A stretch of 54,321 bases of DNA from an uncultured Eubacteriales bacterium (GTDB lineage Bacteria > Bacillota > Clostridia > Oscillospirales > Oscillospiraceae): positions 1 through 54,321 of the forward strand of contig UQXI01000018.1 in the NCBI GenBank assembly GCA_900544975.1. The letters are read 5' to 3'. The notes below the pieces were generated by a model. It did not search any database, was not told where the DNA came from, and saw only the letters and a list, made by a program, of their open reading frames with translations. Below, one piece after another: positions 24,215 through 32,930 of the stretch (position 1 is the stretch's first letter; every line of letters begins with the position of its first letter). The position numbers and the translations under genes are program-made.

Positions 24215-27200
24215 ATGACAAAGCGAGTTTCTTTTTTACAGATGTTTTCCCAATATTCGCCGCCCGCGCCGCTGGATGAGCTGTTGGCGCAGGCGGCGAT
24301 TCAGAATGCGGAGCTGGATATGGAGGAGCGGGCCATTTTTCTGGAGCTGCAGTGTGCCGCCTATGTGCCCCGGCGGCTGCTGGATGTGGCCTGCCGGGAT
24401 CTCCGGGCACTGTATGATGTGCGCCGTGTGGAGATGTTTCCCCACTTTCCGGAGGGCACGCTCAGCCAGGTGGAGCAGGAGGAGCTGATGCAGCTGTTTG
24501 TGGAGCAGGATTCCTGGTCCCGGGCCTCTCTGGCGGGAAGCCAATGGTCCTGGGAGGGGGACAAGCTGACGGTGCAGCTCCAGGCCAATGGCAAGAAGGC
24601 CCTGGAGGCCTGCATTCCCGGGGTCCGGCGGTACCTGGCGGACCGGTTTGGCCGTTCGGTCTCCATTGAGATTCAGGCCCACGAAGAGCTGGAGGGGCCG
24701 GACCTCTTCCGCCAAACAGAGAAAATGCGCTGGGAGATGGTGGAGCAGCTTTCCAAAACGCCGCCCCCTGAGGCGCCCCGGGAGCGCGCAGCGGCTGCCT
24801 CTCCAAAGGGTGGCGCTCCGGCCCCGTCCGGCGGGGAGGCCATTTTTGGCCGCCCCTTTGTAGACCCGGTGATTCCCATTCGGGATGTGGCCTTGGATAT
24901 GCGCACGGTGTGTGTGGCCGGGCGGGTATTTGCCGCAGAGCACAAGGAGCTTACGAAAAACAATGCCATTGTGGTGAATTTTGACATCACGGATTATACC
25001 AGCTCCATCCGCATCAACCGGTATTTCCGGGAGCGGGACCTGCCCAAAGCCCAGGCCATTGTGGAGGCCACCTCCGTAGGTACCTGGGTGAAGGTACTGG
25101 CTAAGCCGGTGATCAATCGGTTTGACAATGAGATGGTGCTGGACCCCATTGCCATCCTTCCCCACAAAGCCCCCAAGCGCCTGGATACAGCGGCTGATAA
25201 GCGGGTGGAGCTGCACCTGCATACCAACATGTCCAACATGGACGCCCTTACGGAGACCACCGCTGCCGTGAAGCAAGCAGCCGCCTGGGGCCACCAGGCC
25301 ATTGCCATCACGGACCACGGCTGCGCTCAGTCCTTCCCCGAGGCTATGAAAGCGGCTTCCAAGGCCAAGGTGGCGGGCACCGACCAGAATATCAAGATCC
25401 TGTATGGCTGTGAAGGGTATTATGTCAACGACATCGACGACCGAATTGTGGTCCACGGGCCAGGAGACTGGGATTTCGCCCAGGAATATGTGGCCTTTGA
25501 CCTGGAAACCACTGGCCTGTCCTCCCAGCACGATGAGATCATTGAGATCGGCGCCGTGATTCTGAAAGAGGGCAGGGAAGTGGACCGGTTCCAAAGCTTT
25601 GTGGATCCTGGACGGCTCCTGACCCAGAAAATTGTGGATCTCACTGGCATCACCGACGAAATGCTGAAGGGCGCGCCGGGAATCGGGGAGGTGCTCCCTC
25701 GGTTTCTGGCCTTCTGCGGCGACCGTCCTCTGGTTGCCCACAATGCGGATTTTGACGTGGGCTTTGTGTCGGCGGCCTGCCGTCGGTTGGGGATTGCCTA
25801 TGGGCCGACTTATCTGGACACCTTGATTCTCTCTCAAAATCTCCTGCCCCAGCTGGGGAAGTTCAAGCTGGACATTGTGGCCAATGCCCTCAGCTTGCCG
25901 GAATTCAACCACCATCGGGCGGCGGATGACGCCCTCACCTGCGGCCTGATTTTCCACCGGTTGAGCCGCCAGCTGGAGGAGATGGGACTTCACAGCCTGC
26001 AGGCCATCAACCCGGCCATGCCGGCGTTGCGGGCGAAGAACAAGATCGGCGACCGCCATGCCCGGCACATCATTCTGTTTGCCAAGAATCAGACCGGTCT
26101 GCGGAATCTGTACCACCTGATTTCCCTGAGCAATCTGCAATATTTTAAGCGAAATCCCAGAATCCCCAAATCAGAGCTGATCACCTACCGGGAGGGCCTT
26201 ATCATCGGCTCCGCCTGCGAGGCGGGGGAGCTGTTTCAGGCCGTCATCAACCACAAGAGCCAGGAAGAGCTGGAGCGGATTGCCTCCTTCTACGATTTTC
26301 TGGAGATCCAACCCCTGGCCAACAACCGGTTTATGCTGGAAAAGGGCCTGGCGGAGAGCGAGGAAGAGCTGCGGGAATTCAACCGCACGGTGGTCCGCCT
26401 GGGCGAGCGCCTGGGAAAACCCGTGGTAGCCACCGGAGATGTACACTTTTTAAACCCTGAGGACGAGATCTACCGCCACATCCTCCTGGCCACCAAGGGC
26501 TTTGACGACTGCGACAAGCCCAACCCCCTATATTTCCGCACCACAGATGAGATGCTGAAGGAATTCTCCTATCTGGGTCCGGAAAAGGCCTATGAGGTGG
26601 TGGTGCGCAACCCCAACACCATTGCGGATATGTGCGAAACCCTCCGCCCGGTGCCCCACAACCTCTTTGCCCCCTCCATTGAGAACTCCGTGGAGGATCT
26701 GAAGCGGCTGGTGTATGGCAAAATGCACCGGCTCTATGGAGACAATCCCCCGGAGCTCATCACCAAGCGGGTGGAGACGGAGCTGGGAGACATCATCCGC
26801 TGCCATTACGATGTGATTTACATGTCCGCCCAGAAGCTGGTGCAGAACTCCCTGGAGCACGGCTATCTGGTGGGATCCCGTGGCTCAGTGGGTTCCTCCA
26901 TTGTGGCCTACATGGCGGGAATTACGGAGGTCAATTCCTTCCCGCCTCATTACCGCTGCCCCAATCCGGACTGTAAGTTTACCACCTTTGATGTGCCCAA
27001 GGGATATGGCTGTGGGGCCGACCTGCCGGACGGAGTGTGTCCCAAATGCGGCAGTCCCTTTGAGAAAGACGGCTTCAACATTCCCTTTGAGACCTTCCTG
27101 GGGTTTGGCGGCGATAAGGTGCCGGACATTGACCTGAATTTCTCCGGCGAGTACCAGGCCAAGGCTCACGCCTACTGTGTGGAGATGTTTGGGAAGTCCC

Positions 27201-28549
27201 ACGTGTTTCGAGCCGGGACCATTGGCACCGTGGCGGAGAAGACGGCCTTTGGATATGTGAAAAAATACCTGTCGGAGCGGGGCCGGACCGTCTCCCGGGC
27301 GGAGGAAAACCGGCTCGCGGCCGGCTGTGTGGGGGTCCGTCGAACCACCGGCCAGCATCCCGGCGGCCTGGTGGTCATCCCCCAGGAGAACGAGATCTGG
27401 GACTTCTGCCCGGTCCAGCATCCGGCAGACGACCCCTCGGCAGACACCATTACCACCCACTTTGAATACCACTCCATGGAGGAGAACCTGCTGAAGCTGG
27501 ACATGCTGGGCCACGATGACCCCACCATGATCCGGATGATGGAGGACATGACCGGAGTGGACGCCCAGAAAATTCCCCTGGATGACAAGGACACCATGTC
27601 CATTTTCACCTCTTCCAAGGTGCTGGGCTATGAGAACGACCCCATCCTGGGCCCCACCGGGGCCGTGGCCATTCCGGAGTTCAATACCCGGTTCACCCGG
27701 GGGATGCTCATGGACACCATGCCCACCCGGTTTGATACGCTGCTGCGGCTGTCCGGCTTCTCCCACGGCACGGATGTGTGGTTGGGCAATGCCAAGGACC
27801 TCATAACCTCCAAGACAGCCACCGTCGACCAGGCCATTGGATGCCGGGACGACATTATGCTCTACCTGATCTCCTGTGGCATGCCGGAAAAGCGATCGTT
27901 CAAGATCATGGAGGCAGTCCGGAAGGGAAGGGGCCTGCCGGAGGGAGCGGAAGAGGAGATGCGAGCCGCCGGGGTGCCGGATTGGTACATCGGTTCCTGC
28001 AAGAAGATCAAGTACCTCTTCCCCAAGGCCCATGCGGTAGCCTATGTGATGATGGCCTTCCGGATTGCCTGGTTCAAGGTTCACAAGCCCCTGGCCTTTT
28101 ACGCCGCCTACTTTTACCGCCGGAGCCAGAAGGGCGGCTTTGACGCCGCCATGATGACCCGGGGGCTGGAGGAGGTTCAGGCCCACATCTCCGCCATCGA
28201 CGGCAACGAGGCGGCCACGGACAAAGACGAGGATATGCTCACCACTCTGGAGGTGTGTTACGAGTTCTACCTGCGGGGCTTCTCCTTTGCCCCCATGGAT
28301 TTGTATCGCTCTCATGCCACCAAATTTCTCATTGAGGACGGGAAGCTCCTGCCTCCCTTCGTATCCGTCTCCGGCTTGGGGGAGACGGCGGCCTGGGACA
28401 TTCTGGAGGGACGAAAGGGCAAGCAGTTCATCTCCATTGAAGAGTTCTCTGCCGCCTGCCCCAAGGTCTCCAAGACCCACATTGAGAACCTGAAAGCCGC
28501 CGGTGCGTTCGGAGACCTGCCCGACACCAGTCAGGTGAGCCTCTTCTAA
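24215..28549 (+). CDS. polC: DNA polymerase III alpha subunit, Gram-positive type (PolC)
   Basis: 1444 residues, near the 1437 of B. subtilis PolC. It is the main replicative polymerase of low-GC Gram-positives. Order of domains: N-terminal region (1-220), OB fold (~225-320), PHP domain first half (VELHLHTNMSN, ~330), DEDDh 3'-5' proofreading exonuclease inserted in PHP (VAFDLETTGL, ~425), PHP second half (VVATGDVHFLNPED, ~737), and the C-family palm with VPDIDLNFSG (~968) holding catalytic Asp residues. A Cys cluster (CPNPDC, CPKCG) forms the zinc-binding segment. ATG 24215 (MTKRVSFLQMF) follows AGAGGA; the upstream open frame is not conserved. It closes the operon. Confidence 0.97.
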   Translation: MTKRVSFLQMFSQYSPPAPLDELLAQAAIQNAELDMEERAIFLELQCAAYVPRRLLDVACRDLRALYDVRRVEMFPHFPEGTLSQVEQEELMQLFVEQDSWSRASLAGSQWSWEGDKLTVQLQANGKKALEACIPGVRRYLADRFGRSVSIEIQAHEELEGPDLFRQTEKMRWEMVEQLSKTPPPEAPRERAAAASPKGGAPAPSGGEAIFGRPFVDPVIPIRDVALDMRTVCVAGRVFAAEHKELTKNNAIVVNFDITDYTSSIRINRYFRERDLPKAQAIVEATSVGTWVKVLAKPVINRFDNEMVLDPIAILPHKAPKRLDTAADKRVELHLHTNMSNMDALTETTAAVKQAAAWGHQAIAITDHGCAQSFPEAMKAASKAKVAGTDQNIKILYGCEGYYVNDIDDRIVVHGPGDWDFAQEYVAFDLETTGLSSQHDEIIEIGAVILKEGREVDRFQSFVDPGRLLTQKIVDLTGITDEMLKGAPGIGEVLPRFLAFCGDRPLVAHNADFDVGFVSAACRRLGIAYGPTYLDTLILSQNLLPQLGKFKLDIVANALSLPEFNHHRAADDALTCGLIFHRLSRQLEEMGLHSLQAINPAMPALRAKNKIGDRHARHIILFAKNQTGLRNLYHLISLSNLQYFKRNPRIPKSELITYREGLIIGSACEAGELFQAVINHKSQEELERIASFYDFLEIQPLANNRFMLEKGLAESEEELREFNRTVVRLGERLGKPVVATGDVHFLNPEDEIYRHILLATKGFDDCDKPNPLYFRTTDEMLKEFSYLGPEKAYEVVVRNPNTIADMCETLRPVPHNLFAPSIENSVEDLKRLVYGKMHRLYGDNPPELITKRVETELGDIIRCHYDVIYMSAQKLVQNSLEHGYLVGSRGSVGSSIVAYMAGITEVNSFPPHYRCPNPDCKFTTFDVPKGYGCGADLPDGVCPKCGSPFEKDGFNIPFETFLGFGGDKVPDIDLNFSGEYQAKAHAYCVEMFGKSHVFRAGTIGTVAEKTAFGYVKKYLSERGRTVSRAEENRLAAGCVGVRRTTGQHPGGLVVIPQENEIWDFCPVQHPADDPSADTITTHFEYHSMEENLLKLDMLGHDDPTMIRMMEDMTGVDAQKIPLDDKDTMSIFTSSKVLGYENDPILGPTGAVAIPEFNTRFTRGMLMDTMPTRFDTLLRLSGFSHGTDVWLGNAKDLITSKTATVDQAIGCRDDIMLYLISCGMPEKRSFKIMEAVRKGRGLPEGAEEEMRAAGVPDWYIGSCKKIKYLFPKAHAVAYVMMAFRIAWFKVHKPLAFYAAYFYRRSQKGGFDAAMMTRGLEEVQAHISAIDGNEAATDKDEDMLTTLEVCYEFYLRGFSFAPMDLYRSHATKFLIEDGKLLPPFVSVSGLGETAAWDILEGRKGKQFISIEEFSAACPKVSKTHIENLKAAGAFGDLPDTSQVSLF

Positions 28550-28591
28550 ACCGGTAGACGGATGACTTTTTTGGAAAACTGCAAAAAATGA

Positions 28592-28638
28592 CTGGCAGGA
28601 AATCAGAGGGAATTCTGATTTCCTGCCAGAGCTTTTTT
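28592..28638. terminator. Bidirectional terminator between polC and RNase J gene
   Basis: Perfect 16-base arms CTGGCAGGAAATCAGA (28592-28607) and TCTGATTTCCTGCCAG (28614-28629). TTTTTT follows on the right; leftward it reads CATTTTTTGC, so it can serve both convergent genes. Confidence 0.9.
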
Positions 28639-28680
28639 GATTCAAGAAAGCTGCCCTTGTTACTGGCAGGCCTGTGATGC

Positions 28681-30336
28681 TTAGATTTCCATAATCACAG
28701 GCAGGATCATGGGATTGCGCTTGGTGGTCTTGAACAGATATCCGGACAGATCGTTTTTAATGGAGGACTTGATGGTGGCCCAATCCCGGACGCCTTTCCG
28801 GTGGCAGCGGTCCAGGGATTCCACGGCAATCATCCGCAGGTCTTCCATGAGATTTTCCGATTCCTTCACGTATACGAAGCCCCGGGTGATGATGTCTGGC
28901 CCAGAGAGCACAGAGCCGTCCTGACTGGACAGATTGACGCATACCACCAGCATGCCATCCTGGGCCAGGTGCTTCCGATCCCGGAGCACCACGCTGCCCA
29001 CATCGCCGACACCCGTGCCGTCCACCAGTACCTTCCCAGCGGGGACGGTGCCGGTCACCTTGCAGTTCCGGCTGGTGAGTTCCATCACCTGACCGATGTC
29101 GGAGATCATAATGTTTTTGGGGTTCATGCCCATCTGCTTGGCCAGCTTGGCGTGGATCTGCAAATGGCGCTGCTCGCCATGGACGGGAATGAAAAACTTG
29201 GGCCGGGTCAGAGCGTGTACAATTTTCAGCTCCTCCTGGCAGGCATGACCGGAGACGTGGAGGCCTTCGGATTTCTCGTAGACGACTTCAGCGCCCTTCC
29301 GGTAGAGCTCGTTGATGATTTTGGAAATGGCCTTCTCATTGCCCGGAATGGCGGAAGCGGAGATGATGATCCGGTCTCCAGGCTGGATGTCCACGTGTTT
29401 GTGGGTGGAGAAGGCCATGCGGTACAGAGCCGACATGTTTTCGCCCTGGGACCCGGTGGAGACGATGACCACCTTGTCCTTGGGCAGGCTTTTGGCCTGA
29501 CCAATGTCCACAATGGTGTTGGAGGGGATCTTGAGGTAGTCCAGCTCGGTGGCCACCTTCAGCATATTTTCCATGCTTCGCCCGGTGACGGCCACCTTCC
29601 GGCCGTAGCGGTGGGCAGTTTGCAGCACCGCCTGAACCCGATGCATGTTAGAGGCGAAGGTGGTGACGATGATCCGCTCGTTGCAGTTTTTAAACTGCCG
29701 GTCCAGACCCTCTGCCACCACTTGCTCCGAGGGAGTGTAGCCGGTGCGCTCCACGTTGGTGGAGTCGCACAGAAGCGCCAGTACGCCCTCTTTCCCCAGC
29801 ACGCCCAGGCGGCCCAGGTCCATCATGCCCCCTTCTGCGGTGGGATCGATTTTAAAGTCGCCAGTCATGACCACCCGGCCCACGGGCGTGTGGATGCAGA
29901 AGCACACGGCGTCGGCAATGGAGTGGTTCACGTGGATAAACTCGACTTGGAAGCAGCCGGCCTTCACCACATCGCCAGGCTGGTGGGTCACCAGCTTCAC
30001 CTGATCTGCCAGACCGTGTTCCTCCAGCTTCAGGCGAATGAGGCCGCCGGTCATGGGGGTGACGTGGACCGGGGCAAGGACCTGCTGTAAGGCGTAGGGC
30101 AGGGAGCCAATGTGGTCCTCGTGGCCATGGGTGATGAAGAACCCCCGAAGCTTTCCCTGATTTTTGACCAGGTAGGTGAAATCGGGAATCACCAGGTCCA
30201 CGCCGTACATGTCCTCCTCGGGGAAGCCCACGCCGCAGTCTACCACGATCATATCCTTGCCATACTCCAGGACGGTGATGTTCTTGCCAATTTCGTTCAG
30301 GCCGCCCAGGGGGATAATTTTCAATTTTTCTGCCAA
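28681..30336 (-). CDS. rnj: Ribonuclease J
   Basis: 551 residues, close to the 555 of B. subtilis RNase J1. It is a metallo-beta-lactamase/beta-CASP nuclease with endonuclease and 5'-3' exonuclease activity, central to mRNA decay and rRNA maturation in Firmicutes. The zinc motif is THGHEDHIG (residue ~68), the N-terminus is KIIPLGGLNEIGKN, and the beta-CASP part has VTTFASNMHR. TTG 30336 (MAEKLKIIPLGG) follows AAAGGAG by about 11 bases; the open frame continues upstream without conservation. Transcribed alone, convergent with polC. Confidence 0.95.
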   Translation of the reverse strand: MAEKLKIIPLGGLNEIGKNITVLEYGKDMIVVDCGVGFPEEDMYGVDLVIPDFTYLVKNQGKLRGFFITHGHEDHIGSLPYALQQVLAPVHVTPMTGGLIRLKLEEHGLADQVKLVTHQPGDVVKAGCFQVEFIHVNHSIADAVCFCIHTPVGRVVMTGDFKIDPTAEGGMMDLGRLGVLGKEGVLALLCDSTNVERTGYTPSEQVVAEGLDRQFKNCNERIIVTTFASNMHRVQAVLQTAHRYGRKVAVTGRSMENMLKVATELDYLKIPSNTIVDIGQAKSLPKDKVVIVSTGSQGENMSALYRMAFSTHKHVDIQPGDRIIISASAIPGNEKAISKIINELYRKGAEVVYEKSEGLHVSGHACQEELKIVHALTRPKFFIPVHGEQRHLQIHAKLAKQMGMNPKNIMISDIGQVMELTSRNCKVTGTVPAGKVLVDGTGVGDVGSVVLRDRKHLAQDGMLVVCVNLSSQDGSVLSGPDIITRGFVYVKESENLMEDLRMIAVESLDRCHRKGVRDWATIKSSIKNDLSGYLFKTTKRNPMILPVIMEI

Positions 30337-30779
30337 ATGATATACAACTCCTTTAATTCGTTCAATCAAATTGCCGGGTTTGACCGGCACAAAAAATAGG
30401 GAAAGACCCTATGGACACCGGATTCGCTCAAAAAGGCGCAACAAAAGAAAACACCCGATTCTCTGGCTCCGGAACCCCGATACGTTCCGTTGCTTTGGGA
30501 GAAACAGCTGTACGCCTGCCAAACCTGTTTTTCAATCCATCCGGTATTTTCAACACAGAGGTCCGGCCTCTGTGCAAAAAGACAATGAAAAATCAACCTT
30601 GTCCCGCGGCTCCCAACAGGAGCAAAGGGGACGCAAAACCCTGTAAGATTCAGTATAGCACACATCTCGGAAAAAGTATACTATCTTTTTGGTGCAGCCG
30701 ATGAGAATTTTCGCAGGGCTTGAACTCCCCTCCTATTTTGCGCATGTAGGCCGGTGAAAATTACAACAGACAAAACTTT
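30337..30779. other. Long leader region upstream of RNase J gene
   Basis: About 440 bases without a supported gene. Near 30555-30577 lies a palindrome (CACAGAGGTCCGG/CCTCTGTG) and AT-rich TATACT-like sequences occur at about 30650-30690 on the minus strand, so the RNase J message may carry a ~300-base structured leader. A 99-codon minus frame here has no ribosome site or recognisable content. Confidence 0.35.
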
Positions 30780-30805
30780 GAGGCGGCCCCCAACGGGGCC
30801 GCCTC
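30780..30805 (-). terminator. Terminator of the nucleoside-type ABC importer operon
   Basis: Perfect 11-base arms GAGGCGGCCCC (30780-30790) and GGGGCCGCCTC (30795-30805) with a 4-base loop; leftward it is followed by AAAGTTTTG. Confidence 0.7.
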
Positions 30806-30819
30806 AGGAGGATCCGAAA

Positions 30820-31821
30820 TTATCTGCTTCCCTTGTCATAGGGGATGCCCTCGGCCTTAGGAGCCTGAGAGGACTTGGAGGTGGCAATCAGGACGATCAT
30901 GGTGACCACATAGGGCAGCAGATTGTAAATGTTGGACACCTTTTCCACGCCTTTGAAATTGGGCAGGAAGGGAATCAAGGTGTAATATGTACCCACGACT
31001 TTAAACAGGGCAAAGAAGATGGAACAGAGGAAAATTTGCAGGGGCTTCCAGTTGCCGAAGATCATCACCGCCAGGGCCAGGAAGCCATAGCCGCCCACAT
31101 CCGCTGAGAAGGAGCTGCCGATGACCAGCACATAGGCCAGGCCGCCGATGCCGCCCAGGAAGCCGGAAATCATCACGCCGGCGTAACGCATTTTGTATAC
31201 GTTGATGCCCACAGAGTCCGCTGCCTGGGGATGCTCGCCGCAGGCCCGCATCCGCAGGCCAAAGCGGGTCCGGTACAGGACGAACCAGGCCACCAGGAAG
31301 AGAATCAGGGCGATGGGGATGGTGATGTAAAACTTTTTAAACAGGGAGGGCAGGAAGTCCTGATTCACCGTGCCCATGATGTGCAACTGTTCCGGCGTCC
31401 ACCGGGTCCAGGTGGGGATGGAGATATCGGTAATGCCCTGACCCTGGATGGCCCAGGCCACAACCACACAGAAAGCGGGGGCGAAGAGATTCAACGCCGT
31501 GCCGCCGATGGTCTGGTCTGCCTTCAGGTTGATGGCAGCGAAGGCCAGCAACAGGGAGAAGAGCATACCGGCGACCCCGGCAATGAGCGCTGCCAGCGCG
31601 ACGCCCAGCTGGGAGGTGAACACGCTTTCTCCCCAACCGGCGGCGTCCAATGCCCGCAGGAAGAGGGTGGAAGCCAAAGCGCCGATGATCATGATGCCCT
31701 CCAGCGCCAGGTTGATCACGCCGGACCGCTCCGAGTACATGCCACCCAGAGCCACCAGCATCAAAGGGATTGCAAAGCAAATGGTCAGGTTGATAATACT
31801 GGCCCAGGTACCTACGCTCAT
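30820..31821 (-). CDS. ABC importer permease, nucleoside type (YufQ/NupQ-like)
   Basis: 333 residues with about nine hydrophobic segments. It belongs to the BPD_transp_2 permeases (LivH/RbsC-like). The loop ACGEHPQAADSVGINVYKMRY is the EAA-like coupling segment typical of the family (seen here in two parts, ACGEHPQAADSVGI and YKMRY). It resembles NupQ of the B. subtilis guanosine importer NupNOPQ. Its start overlaps the upstream permease stop by four bases (ATGA), so the two are coupled. Substrate inferred from family and order, not from binding residues. Confidence 0.88.
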   Translation of the reverse strand: MSVGTWASIINLTICFAIPLMLVALGGMYSERSGVINLALEGIMIIGALASTLFLRALDAAGWGESVFTSQLGVALAALIAGVAGMLFSLLLAFAAINLKADQTIGGTALNLFAPAFCVVVAWAIQGQGITDISIPTWTRWTPEQLHIMGTVNQDFLPSLFKKFYITIPIALILFLVAWFVLYRTRFGLRMRACGEHPQAADSVGINVYKMRYAGVMISGFLGGIGGLAYVLVIGSSFSADVGGYGFLALAVMIFGNWKPLQIFLCSIFFALFKVVGTYYTLIPFLPNFKGVEKVSNIYNLLPYVVTMIVLIATSKSSQAPKAEGIPYDKGSR

Positions 31822-32930
31822 TTCGCAGCCGCCTCCTTTTTCCCGTTCTTGTTTCGACGTTTCCCCAGCTTGCCGGACAGGAGCATCCGGAGCAGCAGGG
31901 CAAACGCAGCCAGATAGACAATGACAGAGATGACGATGTCTGTGGCCTCCGTTGCATAGCCCTGGGACTGCATGGCGTTGCCGCCCAGCCGCAGGTAGCT
32001 CAGGAAGATGGCGCTGAAGATGCAGCCGATGGGGTTGCAGTTGGCCAGGAGTGCCACAGAGATGCCGTCAAAACCGGCGCCCTCGATGGACTGGAGAAGG
32101 GTGTATTGCCCACCGCCAGCCAGGTAAAACAGGCCGCCGCCGAAACCGGCCAGCGCGCCGGAGATGACCATAGACAGTACGATGTTCTTTTTGGCGCTGA
32201 TGCCTGCGTACATGGCGGCGTCTCGGTTGTTGCCGCAGGCCTTCAGCTCATAGCCAAAGGTGGTCTTCTTCAGGATGACCCAGACGATCAGGGAGATGAC
32301 AACGGCCAGGAAGAAACCAATATTCATGTAGCGGTATTGGAACAGCTGATCCAGGCCCAGCCGGGGCAGAATGGCGCCGGGGTTGGCGTTGGCCAGGGCG
32401 GCGGTCCGGTCAGAGGCGGAGGCGCCCCAGTCGGAGTCCAGCATCCGGGGCATGTTGGGAATCAGGAAATTCACCAGGTTCATGCCGATCCAGTTGAACA
32501 TGATGGCAGTCAGCACCTCGTTGACGTTGAAGAGGGCTTTGAAGAGGCCCGGGAAAAGTCCCCAAATGGCGCCGCCCACAGCAGCGGCCAGGAGACACAC
32601 ATACCAGGGCATTTGCAGCTCAATGGCGCAGGTCAGGGCCAGGAAAGCGCCAATGGTGTATTGCCCTGAGGCGCCGATGTTAAAGAGTCCTACTTTGTAA
32701 GCAAAGGCCACAGCCAGGCCCACCATCACCAGGGGGGCAGCCCGGTACAGGACGTTGCCCACGTCGGTAAAGCCCTTGCTAAGGAGACTGCCCATGCCGG
32801 GCAGGGCGTTGCGGGGATTCAGCAGCAACAGCAGGAGAAAGCCAAACAGAAGGCCGATGCAAATGGAGGTCACGGAGGCCATGACGCTCAGCAGGCCGGC
32901 ATTGTCCCGCAGGCGGGTTGATTTTTTCAT
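31818..32930 (-). CDS. ABC importer permease, nucleoside type (YufP/NupP-like)
   Basis: 370 residues, polytopic, with a short cytoplasmic KKSTRLRDN start. The coupling segment KACGNNRDAAMYAGIS matches the partner permease in style, as expected for a heterodimeric membrane part. The C-terminus is basic (KRRNKNGKKEAAAK). It overlaps both neighbours by four bases, so all three proteins are made in step. Confidence 0.88.
   Translation of the reverse strand: MKKSTRLRDNAGLLSVMASVTSICIGLLFGFLLLLLLNPRNALPGMGSLLSKGFTDVGNVLYRAAPLVMVGLAVAFAYKVGLFNIGASGQYTIGAFLALTCAIELQMPWYVCLLAAAVGGAIWGLFPGLFKALFNVNEVLTAIMFNWIGMNLVNFLIPNMPRMLDSDWGASASDRTAALANANPGAILPRLGLDQLFQYRYMNIGFFLAVVISLIVWVILKKTTFGYELKACGNNRDAAMYAGISAKKNIVLSMVISGALAGFGGGLFYLAGGGQYTLLQSIEGAGFDGISVALLANCNPIGCIFSAIFLSYLRLGGNAMQSQGYATEATDIVISVIVYLAAFALLLRMLLSGKLGKRRNKNGKKEAAAK

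Noticed and set aside
30366..30665. 99-codon minus-strand frame before RNase J
   Set aside because: Cys/Phe/Ser-rich, no ribosome site, contains the palindrome; more likely leader RNA.
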